Assembly (NCBI RefSeq): GCF_014252115.1 | Contig: NZ_CP059211.1 | Coordinates: forward strand, 310,001 to 374,000 | From: Blattabacterium cuenoti | GTDB taxonomy: Bacteria > Bacteroidota > Bacteroidia > Flavobacteriales > Blattabacteriaceae | DNA: 64,000 nucleotides | Direction of reading: 5' to 3' | Shown here: positions 37,206 to 51,523 of the stretch, piece after piece | How positions within the stretch are numbered: the first letter of the stretch is position 1 | Layout: the number at the start of each line of letters is the position of its first letter | Translations under genes and position numbers: made by a program | Notes under the pieces: generated by a model | Seen by the model: only the letters and a program-made list of their open reading frames with translations | What the model was told of the DNA's origin: nothing | Databases searched by the model: none

Positions 37206-40200
37206 TTAGTTTAAACTAAAATCTAATCCTTTTATTTTTTCTAATTTTTTTAATAAACTTGAATTAATATTAATTTCATATTTAACAGATTCAAAATTTA
37301 AAGAAAACTGACTCAGTTTATCATAAAGAACTATATTCAATTTTTTGTTTCCCATTTTTTTTTGAAGAAAAAGTTCTTCTATGTTGTTAATCAATTCACT
37401 ATTTAAACTGTTTATATTAATTTTGATTATCAGTTTATGTACCAGTTTTTTGAAAACGTCTTGTAATTTTTCTATATGTAAGATCTTGATTTTGTATTTT
37501 TTATTAATAGAAAAACATAAATATAATGGATTGTTATGAATCATAATAGGTTCATATTTTAAATATTGTTTTCCATAAATTATGAATTCTTGAGAAGAAG
37601 AGTAATCTTCTAATGAAAAAATTCCATATTTTGTTCCATTTCTTATATATATTTTTTTTTCTATTTTTGATAAAATCCCACATGTATGTATTTCTTTTCC
37701 TACGAGGAAAGATTCTTTCTTTTTTAATTGTTCTAAAGATAGATTTGTGAAATACTTCATTTCATAATAAAAATCATCTAAAGGATGTGCAGAAATATAA
37801 ATACCTAACACTTCTTTTTCTTTAAATAATTTAAATGTTTTATTCCACAAATTACATTTACTAATAATAGGTTTATCTATTTTTTTTTTTGTTTTTTGTA
37901 ATTTGGATCCAAACCTAATAATTTTCTCTAGAGTACTTAATTTGTCATCAAATCCAATATGAAAATATTGTTCTCTTTCAAGATTAAAACTATCTAAAGA
38001 TCCGGATAATATTAAACTTTCTAAAGTTTTTTTATTCACTACACGTAAGTCTATTCTTTTAACAAGATTAAAAATAGAGGTATAGGGTCCGTTTTTTTTT
38101 CTTTCTTGAAGAATGATTCTTACAGCATTTTTCCCAATCCCTTTTATTCCCGCAAGACCAAATCTAATCCGATCAGAATCAATTACTTTAAAAAAAGAAT
38201 CACTTTCGTTTATATCTGGACTAATTACAGATAAATTCATTTTTTTACATTCTTCTATAAAAAAAGTAAGTTGTTTAATGTTATGCATATTATTGCTTAA
38301 TACAGACCCCATATATTCACATGGAAAATGTGCTTTTAAATAAGCAGTTTGAAAAGCTATATATGCATAACATGTAGCATGGGATTTATTAAAAGCATAA
38401 CAAGAAAAATATTCCCAATCTTTCCATATTTTTTCTAATATATTTTTAGGATAACCTTTCTTTATAGCTTGGTTAAGAAATACATTTTTCATTTTATTGA
38501 GACTTTCTTTTTGTTTCTTTCCCATAGCTATTCTAAGAATATCCGCTTCTCCTTTGCTAAAATCAGCTATTTTTTGGGCTATTAACATGACTTGTTCTTG
38601 ATAAATTGTTATTCCATAAGTTTCTTTTAAAAACTCCTCCATTTCTGGTAAATCATAGGTTATAGCTTCTTTACCATGTTTTCTGGATATAAAATTAGGA
38701 ATGTACTGTAAAGGACCTGGTCTATATAATGCTGTCATTGCAATTAAATCATCAAATTTATCAGGTTTTATCTGACGTAAATATTTCTGCATTCCTGTAG
38801 ATTCATATTGAAAAATAGCGACAGTTTCTCCTTTTTGAAAAAGATGATAAGTTTTTTCATCTTTTAAAGAAAAAGAAAATGAGTGATTTTTCATATCAAT
38901 ATTTTCACGTCTTTTTTTGATAATATTTATGGTATCTTTAATAATAGTAAGAGTTTTTAATCCTAAAAAATCCATTTTTAATAAACCAGCATGTTCCACT
39001 ACATGATTATCAAATTGTGTAAGTAATAAATCTGATTCTTTGGATATAGATACGGGAATATATTCTTGAATATCATTTGGACTTATTATAATACCGCAAG
39101 CATGTACTCCTGTACTTCTGATAGTTCCTTCTAAAATTTTTGCTTGCTGTAAAACTTTTCCTTCTAATAAATCTTTACTTTTAGCAATATTTCTCAATTT
39201 TTGTATATTATTCATCTCTTCTTTACTTATTCCTGATACATTTTTTTTATTAGATAAGATTGTTTTTAATGAAAGCATATTAGGAATCATTTTTGCGATA
39301 CGATCAGTTTCTTTTAGAGATAAACCTAAAACACGTCCAGTATCTCTTATAGATGATTTAGCCCCCATTGTTGCATATGTTATAATTTGTGCTACTTGAT
39401 GTTTACCATATTTTTGAACAACCCATTCAATAATTTTTTCACGTCCTTTATCGTCAAAATCAATATCAATATCTGGTAAAGAAATTCTGTCTGGATTCAA
39501 AAATCGTTCAAAAAGAAGATGATATTTTATTGGATCTATATTGGTAATTCCTATACAATAAGCAATAATAGATCCTGCAACAGATCCTCTTCCAGGTCCT
39601 ACTGAAATATTCATTTTTCTAGCTTGAGAAATGAAATTGTGAACAATGAGAAAATAACCAGGATAGCCAATTTTTTCTATTGTTTTTAATTCAAAAAAAA
39701 TTCTTTCTTCAATTTTTTTGGTAATATTTTTATAACGTTTTTTGGCTCCATCAAAAGTTATTTTTTTTAAATAACGATTTTCTCCTCTATTTCCTCCATC
39801 TGTTTTATCTATAGGATCTTCAAAAGACTTTGGAATTTGAAATTTTGGAAGTAATATTTTATTTGAAAGATGATAAGATTCAATTTTACTAACTAATTCC
39901 TCTAAAAAATCAAAAGATTCTGGAATATCAAAGAATATCTCCTTCATTTCTTCTGTACTTTTAAAATAAAATTCATGGTTTGGGAACCCAAATCTATAAC
40001 CTCTTCCTTTTCCTATAGGAGTTAATTGTTTTTCTGCATTTTTTATACAAAGTAAAATATCATGAGCATTTGCTTCTTTTTTATCCAGATAGAAAGTATT
40101 ATTTTGTATGATATATTTTACATGATATTTTTTTGAGAATTTTAGTAAAATATCATTAACATAATCTTCTTCTTCTAAACCATGACGTAATAGTTCTATA

Positions 40201-41510
40201 TAAAAATCATCTCCAAAAAGATCTTTCCACCATAAAAAAATTTTTTCTGCTTTTCTTTCTCCATAATTTAAAATGGTGTATGGAATTTCTGCATTTAAGT
40301 CTCCAGTAAGAGCAATTAAATTTTCTTTATATTTTTCGATTAACTTTTTTCCAATTCTGGGAATACCAGCATAAAAACCTTTTGTAAAACCTAATGAACA
40401 AAGTTTAGATAAATTATGATAACCCTTCTTATTTTTAGATAAAAATACTTGTTGGTATCGTTTGTCCGGTTCTTCTTTAGTAAATTTTTTTTGTGAATAA
40501 TTATCTGATATAAACACTTCGCATCCTACAATTCCTTTAATTGATTTTTCTGGATAATATTTTTTATTTGTAGAATGAATAGCATTTAAAAAATGAAAAG
40601 ATCCCATCATGTTTCCATAATCTGTTATACCTACAGCCGACATATTAAAATGTATAGCTCTTTCTATTAAAGATTGAATGTTCATAGTTGAATAAAGAAT
40701 AGAAAAATAGGTGTGATTATGAATATGAGAATATTTTTTTTTTTTCAATTTATCCTTTAAAATTGCATCATTATTTTTGATAAATATTTTTTTTTCTTTT
40801 CTTGAAGAAAGAAAAGGAATATGATTATCTTTTTCTTTAAAAAAAACCATAGAAGAAGAGATTTTCTTTGTATTTTTTTTTCTAAAGTTTAATATTACAT
40901 CTTCTTTTACCCCTATATCTTGATGTGATATTACTCCTATGCGTAATAATTCTAAAAAAGAACGTGCTGTAGCTTTTACATCATTTGATGCGTTATGTAA
41001 ATTTGTAATTTTTTCTCCAAAAAGTTTTTGATATAATTCAGATAATGTAGGCCATTTTAATCTTTTTCCAATTCCTGATAATTTGCAATAAGAAGTAGAA
41101 ATTACTTTTGTATCTAACAACTTTTTCTTTAGGAAAGAAACTGAGATTTTTTTTCTAAAAAACTCACATTTGATAACTTTTATATCAAAATCTAAATTAT
41201 GACCAATTAAACATTGAGATTTATCAAGAGATTTTTTAAATTCATTTAGAACAAAACTTAAATCCACTCCATACTTATCCGCTTTTTCATTAGTTATTCC
41301 ATGAATCTTAAAAGCATTAAAAGGAATATCATAATGATCAGGTTTTATAATGAAACTTTTAAATTCTGTATAATCGCCTATTATATCATGATTTTGCCAT
41401 GAAATTTGTACGATTCTTGGCCAATCTTCTACATTAGTAATTGGAAGATTATAAGATACAGGCAATCCTGTTGTTTCGGTGTCAACAATGAGATACATTT
41501 TATATTTCAA
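37206..41510 (-). CDS. dnaE: DNA polymerase III alpha subunit with N-terminal exonuclease
   Basis: The replicative polymerase, 1434 residues. Residues 1-200 are a DEDDh proofreading exonuclease (LIVDTETTGLP, HNLDFDIK, HNASNDVKATA). The PHP domain starts near 262 (YSHIHNHTYFSILYS), and the C-family polymerase core carries the catalytic SLPDIDIDFDD near residue 680. The helix-hairpin-helix (IKGIGKNAVRII) and OB regions follow. The exonuclease-polymerase fusion is usual for Bacteroidota and means no separate DnaQ is needed. It is divergent from rpsA across 171 bases, and 179 AT-rich bases without a visible gene separate it from the arginine operon. Confidence 0.96.
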   Translation of the reverse strand: MKYKMYLIVDTETTGLPVSYNLPITNVEDWPRIVQISWQNHDIIGDYTEFKSFIIKPDHYDIPFNAFKIHGITNEKADKYGVDLSFVLNEFKKSLDKSQCLIGHNLDFDIKVIKCEFFRKKISVSFLKKKLLDTKVISTSYCKLSGIGKRLKWPTLSELYQKLFGEKITNLHNASNDVKATARSFLELLRIGVISHQDIGVKEDVILNFRKKNTKKISSSMVFFKEKDNHIPFLSSRKEKKIFIKNNDAILKDKLKKKKYSHIHNHTYFSILYSTMNIQSLIERAIHFNMSAVGITDYGNMMGSFHFLNAIHSTNKKYYPEKSIKGIVGCEVFISDNYSQKKFTKEEPDKRYQQVFLSKNKKGYHNLSKLCSLGFTKGFYAGIPRIGKKLIEKYKENLIALTGDLNAEIPYTILNYGERKAEKIFLWWKDLFGDDFYIELLRHGLEEEDYVNDILLKFSKKYHVKYIIQNNTFYLDKKEANAHDILLCIKNAEKQLTPIGKGRGYRFGFPNHEFYFKSTEEMKEIFFDIPESFDFLEELVSKIESYHLSNKILLPKFQIPKSFEDPIDKTDGGNRGENRYLKKITFDGAKKRYKNITKKIEERIFFELKTIEKIGYPGYFLIVHNFISQARKMNISVGPGRGSVAGSIIAYCIGITNIDPIKYHLLFERFLNPDRISLPDIDIDFDDKGREKIIEWVVQKYGKHQVAQIITYATMGAKSSIRDTGRVLGLSLKETDRIAKMIPNMLSLKTILSNKKNVSGISKEEMNNIQKLRNIAKSKDLLEGKVLQQAKILEGTIRSTGVHACGIIISPNDIQEYIPVSISKESDLLLTQFDNHVVEHAGLLKMDFLGLKTLTIIKDTINIIKKRRENIDMKNHSFSFSLKDEKTYHLFQKGETVAIFQYESTGMQKYLRQIKPDKFDDLIAMTALYRPGPLQYIPNFISRKHGKEAITYDLPEMEEFLKETYGITIYQEQVMLIAQKIADFSKGEADILRIAMGKKQKESLNKMKNVFLNQAIKKGYPKNILEKIWKDWEYFSCYAFNKSHATCYAYIAFQTAYLKAHFPCEYMGSVLSNNMHNIKQLTFFIEECKKMNLSVISPDINESDSFFKVIDSDRIRFGLAGIKGIGKNAVRIILQERKKNGPYTSIFNLVKRIDLRVVNKKTLESLILSGSLDSFNLEREQYFHIGFDDKLSTLEKIIRFGSKLQKTKKKIDKPIISKCNLWNKTFKLFKEKEVLGIYISAHPLDDFYYEMKYFTNLSLEQLKKKESFLVGKEIHTCGILSKIEKKIYIRNGTKYGIFSLEDYSSSQEFIIYGKQYLKYEPIMIHNNPLYLCFSINKKYKIKILHIEKLQDVFKKLVHKLIIKININSLNSELINNIEELFLQKKMGNKKLNIVLYDKLSQFSLNFESVKYEININSSLLKKLEKIKGLDFSLN

Positions 41511-41681
41511 TTATAATAGAAAAAGTTAATGAAAAATTATTAGTTTTGTATTACCTGTTTTTTTATGCAAATAAAAAAATAAATAAACAAAAAAAATATT
41601 AAAATTACTGTATTCTAGTTTTTCTATCCATCCATGTTATGTATTTTTGAATAGAAAAAAAGTAAAAAAATAATAAAAATT

Positions 41682-43493
41682 ATGTCTAATCAAGCTGAAG
41701 AAATAAAAAAAAAATCATCCATTTCATATGAAATAAAAAATGAAGAACTGAACGATCAGGAAAATATAAAAGTAAGTTTCGATTGGACGGAATACGAAAC
41801 TCATTTAAATAATGAGATACAAGAAGAAAGAAAAAAATTTGAAGAAATATATACAAAAACTTTACCAGATGTTCAAGAATTAGAAATATATCAAGGAATT
41901 GTTACACATGTTTCGAACAAAACTATTATTGTAGATATTGGATTCAAAGCTGAAGGAGCTATTCCTATTAGTGAATTTAGAGAAAATACTGATATTCAGG
42001 TGGGTAGTGAAATAGAAGTGATGGTAGTAAAAATTGATTACAAAGGACAATGTATTCTTTCGTATCAAAAAGCAAAAATGTTAAGAAATTGGCAACGTAT
42101 TAATGAAGCATATGAGAAATCAGAGGTAATATTAGGTTATGTTGCAGCTAGAACAAAAGGAGGATTAATTATTGAAATATTTGATATAGAATGTTTTTTA
42201 CCTGGATCACATATCAATGTAAAACCTGTTCGGGATTATGATACTTATGTTGGGAAAACTATGGAACTAAAAGTAGTTAAAATTAATCAAAAAACGAAAA
42301 ATGTTGTTGTTTCTCATAAAGTATTAATAGAAAGAGATATTGAAGAACAAAGAAAAGAAATGATATCAAAGTTGGATAAAGGTCAAGTATTGGAAGGGAA
42401 AATAAAAAATATTCTTCCTTATGGAGCTTTTGTAGATTTAGGGGGTGTAGATGCTCTGTTACATATTACTGATATGAGTTGGCCTCACATTAATCATCCT
42501 ACAGAAGTGGTTCAATTAGAACAGGAATTAAAATTTGTTGTATTAGGTGTAGATAAGGATAAAAATCGTGTACAATTGGGGTTAAAACAATTACAACCTC
42601 ATCCTTGGAATTCTTTAGATAAAAATCTAAAAGTAGGAAGTAAAGTAAAAGGTAAAGTAAGTGTTTTAGCCGATTATGGAGCATTTATTGAAATCATTCC
42701 AGGTGTAGAAGCATTATTACATATCAGTGAAATGTCTTGGTCTACGGATTTATCTTCTACTCAAGACTTTGTGCAAATAGGAGATGAGTTAGAAACTATT
42801 ATATTAACTATAAATCGTCAGGAAAGAAAAATGTCTTTAAGCGTAAAACAATTAACTCCAGACCCTTGGATTAATGTGCAAGCGAAGTATCCTATAGGTT
42901 CAAGACATACTGGGATTGTAAAAAAATTTACAAACTTTGGAGTTTTTATAGAATTGGAAAAAGGAATTATTGGAGTAATTTATACTAATGATCTTTCATG
43001 GGTTAAAAAAATAAAACATGTTTCTGAATTCTGCAGTATAAACGATGAATTAGAAGTCATTGTACTTGCTTTAGATACTCAAGCAAGAAGATTAAATTTA
43101 GGACATAAACAATTAACAGAAAATCCATGGGAAAAATATGAAAAAATTTATTATGTTGGAAGCATCCATAACGGAGTTATATCAAACTTATTTGATAAAG
43201 GAGCTTCTGTAAAGTTTATAGAAGATCAAAAAATAGAAGCCTTTGTTCCATTACGTTTCTTAGAAAAAAAAGATGGTTCAATTCTTAAAAAAGGAGAAAA
43301 AGCTAGTTTTAAAATCATTGAATTTAATAAAGAATCTAAAAAAATTGTGATTTCTCATACGTCTACTTATCGTGATAAGGTTCAAAAAAAAGAACAACGT
43401 GTGAGAAATAGAAAATTTGAGAGATCAACTCTCGGTGATATAGAGGGATTAGTTAAATTGAAAGAACAAATAGAAAAAGAAAAAAATAAATAG
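41682..43493 (+). CDS. rpsA: 30S ribosomal protein S1
   Basis: S1 binds mRNA leaders at the small subunit. The 603-residue protein has an acidic N-terminal tail and six S1 OB-fold repeats (for example GIVTHVSNKTIIVDIGFKAEG, GKIKNILPYGAFVDLGGVD, GKVSVLADYGAFIEIIPGVE, GIVKKFTNFGVFIELEKG). Its full length is notable because the 16S rRNA here has lost its anti-SD core and leaders are A/T-rich; S1-led recruitment would fit such leaders (inference). nrdA follows 10 bases after the stop. Confidence 0.95.
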   Translation: MSNQAEEIKKKSSISYEIKNEELNDQENIKVSFDWTEYETHLNNEIQEERKKFEEIYTKTLPDVQELEIYQGIVTHVSNKTIIVDIGFKAEGAIPISEFRENTDIQVGSEIEVMVVKIDYKGQCILSYQKAKMLRNWQRINEAYEKSEVILGYVAARTKGGLIIEIFDIECFLPGSHINVKPVRDYDTYVGKTMELKVVKINQKTKNVVVSHKVLIERDIEEQRKEMISKLDKGQVLEGKIKNILPYGAFVDLGGVDALLHITDMSWPHINHPTEVVQLEQELKFVVLGVDKDKNRVQLGLKQLQPHPWNSLDKNLKVGSKVKGKVSVLADYGAFIEIIPGVEALLHISEMSWSTDLSSTQDFVQIGDELETIILTINRQERKMSLSVKQLTPDPWINVQAKYPIGSRHTGIVKKFTNFGVFIELEKGIIGVIYTNDLSWVKKIKHVSEFCSINDELEVIVLALDTQARRLNLGHKQLTENPWEKYEKIYYVGSIHNGVISNLFDKGASVKFIEDQKIEAFVPLRFLEKKDGSILKKGEKASFKIIEFNKESKKIVISHTSTYRDKVQKKEQRVRNRKFERSTLGDIEGLVKLKEQIEKEKNK

Positions 43494-43503
43494 TTCTAAA
43501 ATA

Positions 43504-45216
43504 ATGGAAACACACCCTATTGCAGAAAAAGAAGGATGGAAGGTAGATAAAGATTTTCCCATTTGGGCTAATAATGAATTATATTTAACTACAATTAAAG
43601 GTGGATATTTGTTGAATGGAGAAACTCCTTTTGAAGCATATCAAAGATTAGCAAAAAACGCAGCAAGAATTTTAAAAAAACCAAAAATAGAAAGTGAATT
43701 TTTTAATATTTTTTGGAAAGGATGGTTTATACCCTCTACTCCAGTTATGGTAAATTTTGGAACGGAAAAAGGTTTACCCATCAGTTGTTTTTCTGGAAGA
43801 ATTGGAGATAGTATGTACGAAATATACAGAAAAAATTTAGAGATGGCTATACTTAGTAAACATGGTGGAGGAACATCTTATGATTTTAGTTTGGTTAGAC
43901 CTGTAGGTAGTTTTATAAAAAACGGAACATTAGGAATTTCTGATGGAATTATTCCTTTTATTAAATCATATGATAGTGCTATAGTTGCTAGTAAACAAGG
44001 TAGAACACGTAGAGGTGCTGTGGCTATTTATTTAAACATAGAACATAAAGAATATCCAGAATTTTTAAAAATTAGAGAACCTAAGGGGGATATTAATCGT
44101 CAATGTCATAATGTTCATCAAGGTGTAATAATTTCTAATTCTTTTATGGAAAAAGTACTAGAAAAAAATGGAAAGGAACGATCTTTGTGGATTGATACTC
44201 TTAAAGAACGTGTTCAAACTGGGGAGCCATATCTTTTTTTTAAAGAAAATGCTAATAGAAATCTTCCAGAAAATTGGAAAAAACATGGTTTGAAAATACA
44301 TCACAGCAATCTTTGCTCAGAAATTATGTTACCAACAAATGAAAATCACACTTTAGTATGTTGTCTCTCTTCTTTGAATTTATATAAATATATAGAATGG
44401 AAAAATACAAATACTGTTTTTTATGCCATTTTATTCCTTGATTCCGTAATGCAAGAATTTATTGATAAAGGAAAAAATATACGAGGGATAGAAGATGCTG
44501 TTCGTTTTGCAGAAAAAAGTAGAGCTTTAGGTTTAGGTACTTTAGGATGGCATTCATACTTACAATCCAACATGATTCCTTTCATATCTATTCAATCCGA
44601 AATGTTAACACATAGTATATTTAAGTATATACAGTTAGAATCTCAAAAAGCTACTAAGTATTTAGCTAAAGAATATGGGGAATCTGAATGGAATATAGGA
44701 ACAGGAAGAAGAAATTTAACTTTAATGGCTATGGCACCTAATAGAAGTTCTGCTAAATTAGCTGGTGGTCTTTCTCAAGGTATAGAACCTCTAGCTGCAA
44801 ATATATATGTGGATGATGATTCGAAAGGAATGCACATTCGTAAAAATCCTTATTTAGAAAAAATACTCATAAAAAATGGATATAACACTCCAGAAGTTTG
44901 GGAACAAATAGCTAATGAAAGAGGATCTTGTCTTGGATTAACTACTCTCAGTGAAGAACAAAAAAACGTTTTTAGGTGTTTTAAAGAAATTAATCAATTA
45001 GAATTGATTAAACAAGCCAGTATACGACAAAAATACATTGATCAAGGACAAAGTATAAATCTTTCTTTTCATCAAGATGCTCCAGCAAAATATATAAATA
45101 AAGTACATATTGACGCTTGGAAAATAGGATTAAAAAGTCTTTATTACTATAGAAGCGAAAGTATTATTCGTGCAGATACAAAAAATAGAGATTTGTATTC
45201 GGAAAGTTTGCTATAA
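43504..45216 (+). CDS. nrdA: Class I ribonucleotide reductase alpha subunit, tail cysteines missing
   Basis: The alpha subunit reduces ribonucleotides for DNA synthesis with a radical-storing beta subunit, which is not in the window. At 570 residues it lacks the N-terminal ATP-cone of E. coli NrdA (761 residues). Substrate-site cysteines are present in PISCFSG (Cys 95) and LVCCLSSLNL. The thiyl-radical Cys is in SNLCSEIML with its Asn and Glu, and LYYYRSES gives the radical-pathway tyrosines. The C-terminus (DTKNRDLYSESLL) has no CxxC or Cx4C pair, which in class I enzymes passes electrons from thioredoxin. The stop is 7 bases from the 3' end of 5S rRNA on the other strand. Confidence 0.93.
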   Translation: METHPIAEKEGWKVDKDFPIWANNELYLTTIKGGYLLNGETPFEAYQRLAKNAARILKKPKIESEFFNIFWKGWFIPSTPVMVNFGTEKGLPISCFSGRIGDSMYEIYRKNLEMAILSKHGGGTSYDFSLVRPVGSFIKNGTLGISDGIIPFIKSYDSAIVASKQGRTRRGAVAIYLNIEHKEYPEFLKIREPKGDINRQCHNVHQGVIISNSFMEKVLEKNGKERSLWIDTLKERVQTGEPYLFFKENANRNLPENWKKHGLKIHHSNLCSEIMLPTNENHTLVCCLSSLNLYKYIEWKNTNTVFYAILFLDSVMQEFIDKGKNIRGIEDAVRFAEKSRALGLGTLGWHSYLQSNMIPFISIQSEMLTHSIFKYIQLESQKATKYLAKEYGESEWNIGTGRRNLTLMAMAPNRSSAKLAGGLSQGIEPLAANIYVDDDSKGMHIRKNPYLEKILIKNGYNTPEVWEQIANERGSCLGLTTLSEEQKNVFRCFKEINQLELIKQASIRQKYIDQGQSINLSFHQDAPAKYINKVHIDAWKIGLKSLYYYRSESIIRADTKNRDLYSESLL

Positions 45217-45223
45217 AAAAAAA

Positions 45224-45330
45224 GGGCAGCGACTTACTCTCCCAGAATAAACCAGTACCATCAGCGCTAATGTGTTTCACTTCTCTGTTCGGTATGGGGA
45301 AGAGGTGGGTCCACATTGCTATAACCACCC
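45224..45330 (-). rRNA. rrf: 5S ribosomal RNA
   Basis: About 107 bases. The ends GGGTGG and CTGCCC pair as helix I, and GGTATGGGGAAGAGGTGGGT on the plus strand is the complement of the conserved loop region. A run of T follows the 3' end and may terminate the operon. The 3' end abuts nrdA tail to tail. Confidence 0.93.
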
Positions 45331-45351
45331 AAAAAAAATGCTATTAAAAAA

Positions 45352-45370
45352 GACATAGCATAATATACAA
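45352..45370 (-). other. 23S processing stem, 3' arm
   Basis: The plus-strand arm GACATAGCATAATATACAA is complementary, with one bulged base, to TTGTATATTATGTATGTC at 48289-48306 on the other side of 23S. The two would form an 18-pair stem suited to RNase III cleavage of the precursor. Confidence 0.75.
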
Positions 45371-45375
45371 CGTCA

Positions 45376-48282
<2,907 letters not shown>

Positions 48283-48288
48283 CATTAA

Positions 48289-48306
48289 TTGTATATTATG
48301 TATGTC
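48289..48306 (-). other. 23S processing stem, 5' arm
   Basis: TTGTATATTATGTATGTC on the plus strand pairs with the arm at 45352-45370. It lies between tRNA-Ala and the 23S 5' end, as expected for the leader strand of the precursor stem. Confidence 0.75.
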
Positions 48307-48330
48307 AAAGAACTTTCAAATCAAAAAAAA

Positions 48331-48404
48331 TGGAGAATATCGGAGTCGAACCGATGACCTCCTGCGTGCAAAGCAGGCGCTCTAGCCATCTGAGCTAATT
48401 CCCC
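48331..48404 (-). tRNA. tRNA-Ala (UGC)
   Basis: A 74-base tRNA in the 16S-23S spacer. Acceptor GGGGAAT pairs with ATTCTCC (one G-T pair), discriminator A. Anticodon stem CCTGC/GCAGG, loop TTTGCAC with anticodon TGC. It starts within a run of nine C on the plus strand. CCA is not encoded. Confidence 0.97.
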
Positions 48405-48425
48405 CCCCCACTTAAAAAAAATCAA

Positions 48426-48499
48426 TAGTCTCGCGCGGAATTGAACCGCGGACCTCTACATTATCAGTGTAGCGCTCTAACCATCTGAGCTACGAGACT
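48426..48499 (-). tRNA. tRNA-Ile (GAU)
   Basis: A 74-base tRNA between 16S and tRNA-Ala. Acceptor AGTCTCG/CGAGACT, discriminator A, anticodon stem CTACA/TGTAG with loop CTGATAA, anticodon GAT, T loop TTCAATT. CCA is not encoded. Confidence 0.97.
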
Positions 48500-48572
48500 G
48501 ATTTTATTTATCCTTAATTATCTTATTAATTTAAAATTAGTATATTCTTAATATTTTTTGATCATAATTAAA

Positions 48573-48590
48573 GAAAGAAAGCTTCTAGCC
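48573..48590 (-). other. 16S processing stem, 3' arm
   Basis: GAAAGAAAGCTTCTAGCC on the plus strand is complementary to GGCTTAGAAGCTTTCTTTC at 50249-50267 with one bulged base. Together they enclose the 16S precursor. Confidence 0.8.
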
Positions 48591-48640
48591 TAATTTACAT
48601 AACATATAGGACTTCTAATCTGTTAAGTTAAAAACTCTAA

Positions 48641-50175
<1,535 letters not shown>

Positions 50176-50248
50176 ATAAAAAAAAATTAGTATCAAATAC
50201 ACGTAAAACTTTGATTAGAAAATCCTTAAATATTATTAAGTATTATCA

Positions 50249-50267
50249 GGCTTAGAAGCTTTCTTTC
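50249..50267 (-). other. 16S processing stem, 5' arm, and rRNA leader
   Basis: GGCTTAGAAGCTTTCTTTC pairs with the arm at 48573-48590. Upstream of it, toward queA, lies the rRNA operon promoter region (about 50268-50439). It holds two GTATAC copies 2 bases apart at 50307-50320, but I cannot define the promoter boxes with confidence. Confidence 0.75.
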
Positions 50268-50439
50268 ATTTAAAATGCAAAGAACAATAAATACTATATA
50301 AGATGAGTATACAAGTATACATTTTTTTCCCTAAAAAAAAAATAATAATGACAAGAATAAATGTATATATTTATTTTTTATTTTAGAAAAAAAATAATAT
50401 AATTTTATAAATGCAATATAAAAAATTTTTTTATTATTA

Positions 50440-51483
50440 ATGAGAACTTCAGATTTTGATTTTATATCTCCTTTAAATCTTCTTGCTAAATTTCCTACAC
50501 AAGAAAGAGACGAATCTAAACTAATGGTTATTCATAGAATAAATCAAAAAATAGAACATAAACTATTTAAAGATTTACATGAATATTTTGAGGAAGGAGA
50601 TACCATTATTCTTAATAATACTAAAGTTTTTCCAGCAAGATTATTTGGAAATAAAGAAAAAACCGAAGCTAAAATAGAAGTTTTTTTACTTAGAGAATTA
50701 GATTCAAAAGATAGAACATGGGATGTATTAGTTGATCCTGCAAGAAAAGTAAGAGTAGGAAATAAATTAAATTTTGGATATGGATTAACAGGAGAAGTGA
50801 TAGATAATACTACTTCTAGAGGTAGAATTTTACAACTTAATTTTAATGGTAGTCATGAGGAATTAATAAAGAAAATTAAAGAATTAGGAAAAACTCCTTT
50901 ACCTAAATATATTAATAGGAAACCAGAAAAAAATGATAAATTTCGTTATCAAACAGTATACGCTAAAGAAGAAGGATCCGTAGCAGCACCTACAGCAGGT
51001 TTACATTTTTCAAAACACTTATTAAAAAAATTAGAAATAAAAGGAATTAATTTAGCAGAAATAACCTTACACCTAGGATTAGGAAGTTTTATCCCTGTAG
51101 AAGTAGAAGATATATCAAAACATAAAATGGATTCCGAAGAATGTTCTATAAATGAGAAAGTTTGCAAAATAATTAATTCTTCTATTCAAAAAAAAAAAAG
51201 AATTTGTGCAGTTGGAACTTCATCTATGAGAGCTATCGAAAGCTCTGTTTCTTCTGATAAAAACTTAAATCCATTTTCTGGATGGACTAATAAATTTATT
51301 TTTCCTCCTTACAACTTCAGCATATCTAATTCTATGATTACGAATTTTCATATGCCAAAATCAACGTTACTTATGATGACAGCAGCTTTTACAGGTTTTG
51401 ATTTAATAATGAAAGCATACCAAATCGCAATAAAAGAAAAATACAGATTTTATTCTTATGGAGATGCCATGTTAATACTATAA
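50440..51483 (+). CDS. queA: tRNA ribosyltransferase-isomerase QueA
   Basis: QueA moves the ribosyl part of SAM onto 7-aminomethyl-7-deazaguanine in tRNA to make epoxyqueuosine. The 347-residue protein has [42 protein letters not shown] and [10 protein letters not shown], all family signatures. A run of 12 A at 51188-51199 is read in frame. It is divergent from the rRNA operon and 40 bases ahead of the polyprenyl synthase gene. Confidence 0.95.
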   Translation: MRTSDFDFISPLNLLAKFPTQERDESKLMVIHRINQKIEHKLFKDLHEYFEEGDTIILNNTKVFPARLFGNKEKTEAKIEVFLLRELDSKDRTWDVLVDPARKVRVGNKLNFGYGLTGEVIDNTTSRGRILQLNFNGSHEELIKKIKELGKTPLPKYINRKPEKNDKFRYQTVYAKEEGSVAAPTAGLHFSKHLLKKLEIKGINLAEITLHLGLGSFIPVEVEDISKHKMDSEECSINEKVCKIINSSIQKKKRICAVGTSSMRAIESSVSSDKNLNPFSGWTNKFIFPPYNFSISNSMITNFHMPKSTLLMMTAAFTGFDLIMKAYQIAIKEKYRFYSYGDAMLIL

Positions 51484-51523
51484 ATATATTATTAAGAAAT
51501 CATTAAGATTTTATTGCAATATC

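Noticed and set aside
48400..48410. Run of nine C at the 5' end of tRNA-Ala
   Set aside because: Explained by the GGGG start of the tRNA plus a short spacer; possibly a homopolymer count error.
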